A stretch of DNA of 7,278 nucleotides from Woeseia sp. (GTDB taxonomy: Bacteria; Pseudomonadota; Gammaproteobacteria; Steroidobacterales; Woeseiaceae). The notes under the pieces are model-generated. The model saw nothing but the letters and a program-made list of their open reading frames with translations. It did not search any database and was not told the origin of the DNA. Location: positions 1 through 7,278 of the forward strand of contig JABIUH010000203.1 in the NCBI GenBank assembly GCA_018701055.1, written 5' to 3'. Below, piece after piece: positions 5,852 to 7,278 of this stretch (the first letter of the stretch is position 1; every line of letters starts with the position of its first letter). The translations under genes and the position numbers were made by a program.

Positions 5852-5893
5852 AATTTAAGGGAGTCTGACCCCGCAAAGGTCTCTCTTTAAATT
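5852..5893 (-). repeat. Imperfect palindrome downstream of the amidohydrolase gene
   Basis: AATTTAA (5852-5858) pairs with TTAAATT (5887-5893). Inside it, GACC (5867-5870) pairs with GGTC (5878-5881) around a seven-base loop, with an asymmetric part between the two stems. It starts 10 bases past the amidohydrolase stop on the minus strand and is followed there by a T-rich run. It could act as a terminator. The GGGAGTCTGACCCC core also recalls dispersed REP-type elements. Confidence 0.45.
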
Positions 5894-5903
5894 ACGACGT
5901 CGC

Positions 5904-7278
5904 CTAACGGGCTTTGGTGTAAACCTCACGACCCGCGAAAAACGTCGCATCGACTGTAAGCGCCCGGAAACTGTCGTCCATCGGTGTTGGTACGTTACCG
6001 TCCAGAACTGCAAAATCTGCCCATTTACCCGGCGTGATCGAGCCAATCGTATCCTTCCAGGGCGTCATGTTTGCACCTGCCTGGGTATAAGCAAAAAGCG
6101 CTTCCTCGAAACTTACCGCCTCTTCGGGATGCCAGGGCTTCCCATCATTGAATCCAAATGGACTCTCACGGAACATCGCATCGCTGATCTGCACAATTGG
6201 ATCGAGTGGCGAAGTGCCGTAGTCAGCACCAAAGACTAACGGTACGCCCGCGTTCAGCATAGATTTCCAAACATACGCGCGTGACTCGCGATGAGCACCG
6301 ACACGAAGCGGAACATAGCCGATCGAGTTGGTGCCGTGATTCGGCTGCATTGACGCAACGACGCCCAGTTCTTTGAAACGATTCACATCGTCCTCATGCA
6401 CCAATTCCATATGCTCGATCCGATTTGGGTACGGAACGACGTTGTCGACAGACGCTTCAAAGGCATCGAGCGATGCATGAACGGCCGCATCTCCAATTGA
6501 ATGTATTGCAACTGGCATTCCTGCGGCAGTCAGCTTCTCAACTTGCAAATTTAGATCTTGCGGAGAAATAATGTATTCGCCTTTCCATCCTTCGCGATCA
6601 CGGTAACCCTCCATTAGGACAGCTGTATGCGCCGAGAGTACGCCGTCGTTCATGAGCTTGACGAAACCAACGGTCAGGAGTGGTCCTGATTTCTCGACTC
6701 TGCCGGTCGCATCAACTCGCGTTGATGTGTCCAACCTGGACGCGAGGATATTCTGCACTTCAGTATCGTAATCGTCCGCGGAGCCACGTCCGCCACGAGC
6801 GCCGTACCAAATCCTCAATGTGGGATCGCCGTTTTCCACGATGTAGAGATAATCCTGAAGACCACCCATTTGATGCAAACCGGTAATCCCGTAGCTGTTC
6901 GCGTATTGATACATCGTCGTCAGGCCTTCGCGACGCTGCACGTCGCTACGGTCCGGTATCGCCCTTCTAACTAATCCTTGGGCGCCTTCGAGGAGAATTC
7001 CAGTCGGTTCTTTGGTATTCGGGTCGATGACTATTTCACCACCGGGTGGAACCGGCGTATCCGCGGTTACGCCCGCAAGCTCAAGTGCCAACGAATTCAC
7101 CCAAGCATAGTGACCGTCTATGTGATTCAAAAATACCGGTCGATCGGGCACCACCTCATCGAGCATTTCTTTGGTTGGGTACTCTGCATCCGACAATGTG
7201 TGATCCCAGGCGCCGCCGGTCATCCACTCTCCCTCCGGCATGCGTGCGTCCGCTTCTTCAATCAGTCTCAGCCATTCG
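5904..7278 (-). CDS. YtcJ-like metal-dependent amidohydrolase (5' end outside window)
   Basis: The frame is open from the right edge to TAG 5904; the ATG at 7241 is internal, since coding continues upstream as EWLRLIEEADAR. About 457 residues are visible of a family usually ~540-600 long. This is the amidohydrolase_3 (PF07969) YtcJ/N-substituted-formamide-deformylase group. Numbering from the 7241 ATG, HIDGHYAWVNSLAL lies near residue 40 and PPGGEIVIDPNTKEPTGIL near 65-85. GITGLHQMGG follows, then VKLMNDGVLSAHTAVL with the conserved lysine and Asp-Gly. VAIHSIGDAAV and NRIEHMELV carry metal-site histidines, and LVFGADYGTSPLDP carries the catalytic Asp. The C-terminal GSITPGKWADFAVLD is the beta-sandwich closure. 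The N-terminal HxH motif and any signal peptide lie off the window. These enzymes hydrolyse amide or related C-N bonds; the substrate here is unknown. Visible motifs are intact, unlike its neighbours. Confidence 0.93.
   Translation of the reverse strand, partial: EWLRLIEEADARMPEGEWMTGGAWDHTLSDAEYPTKEMLDEVVPDRPVFLNHIDGHYAWVNSLALELAGVTADTPVPPGGEIVIDPNTKEPTGILLEGAQGLVRRAIPDRSDVQRREGLTTMYQYANSYGITGLHQMGGLQDYLYIVENGDPTLRIWYGARGGRGSADDYDTEVQNILASRLDTSTRVDATGRVEKSGPLLTVGFVKLMNDGVLSAHTAVLMEGYRDREGWKGEYIISPQDLNLQVEKLTAAGMPVAIHSIGDAAVHASLDAFEASVDNVVPYPNRIEHMELVHEDDVNRFKELGVVASMQPNHGTNSIGYVPLRVGAHRESRAYVWKSMLNAGVPLVFGADYGTSPLDPIVQISDAMFRESPFGFNDGKPWHPEEAVSFEEALFAYTQAGANMTPWKDTIGSITPGKWADFAVLDGNVPTPMDDSFRALTVDATFFAGREVYTKAR

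Noticed and set aside
5902..5908. GCCTAAC resembling an integron inverse core site
   Set aside because: It lies inside the amidohydrolase 3' end (it includes the stop codon) and has no partner core at attC distance.
1..7278. CRISPR arrays, tRNA or rRNA genes, prophage or toxin-antitoxin modules
   Set aside because: No regularly spaced direct repeats of CRISPR size, no cloverleaf or rRNA-like sequence, and no small paired ORFs with typical features were found.

Overview
The window looks like chromosomal DNA from a free-living Gram-negative bacterium, possibly a marine-type gammaproteobacterium. The clues are an outer-membrane-type lipoprotein signal, Shine-Dalgarno sites, moderate GC and peptidase/amidohydrolase genes, but the taxonomic placement is inference only.

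The two flanks are healthy. On the left, the plus strand carries the C-terminal end of a CocE/NonD-type serine hydrolase (3-620). It is followed by a complete lipoprotein of four DUF4397 repeats arranged A-B-A-B (866-2233) and a strong intrinsic terminator (2274-2297). On the right, the minus strand carries most of a YtcJ-like metal-dependent amidohydrolase (5904-7278, cut by the window edge), with an imperfect palindrome just beyond its stop.

Between them, 2437-5744 is a gene graveyard in which every recognisable gene is broken, each in its own way. A TetR regulator lacks its first helix (2437-2934, minus). A cupin-domain lipoprotein has a stop between signal peptide and domain and loses its 3' half (3140-3616, plus). 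A chimeric minus-strand ORF joins the first ~21 residues of a dihydrodipicolinate synthase/N-acetylneuraminate lyase-type enzyme in frame to the C-terminal third of a proline racemase/hydroxyproline epimerase-type enzyme (3810-4262). A choline-sulfatase-like gene keeps its N-terminus up to the formylglycine cysteine and its C-terminus but has lost the middle and is out of frame (4291-4796). An SDR oxidoreductase survives only as its last ~42 codons (4878-5005), cut by an IS6-family insertion sequence (5006-5744). The IS transposase itself lacks a short internal segment that carries the catalytic glutamate.

The minus-strand order SDR, sulfatase, DHDPS-like enzyme, racemase-like enzyme suggests a former catabolic operon, perhaps for hydroxyproline or sulfated/quaternary-amine osmolytes, with a TetR regulator and a cupin lipoprotein nearby. 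It has since been eroded by several internal deletions, some with visible short homology at the joints. I see no intact new defence, RNA or mobile system. The most unusual content is this serial internal-deletion pattern, including the in-frame chimera. No tRNA, rRNA or CRISPR array was seen.
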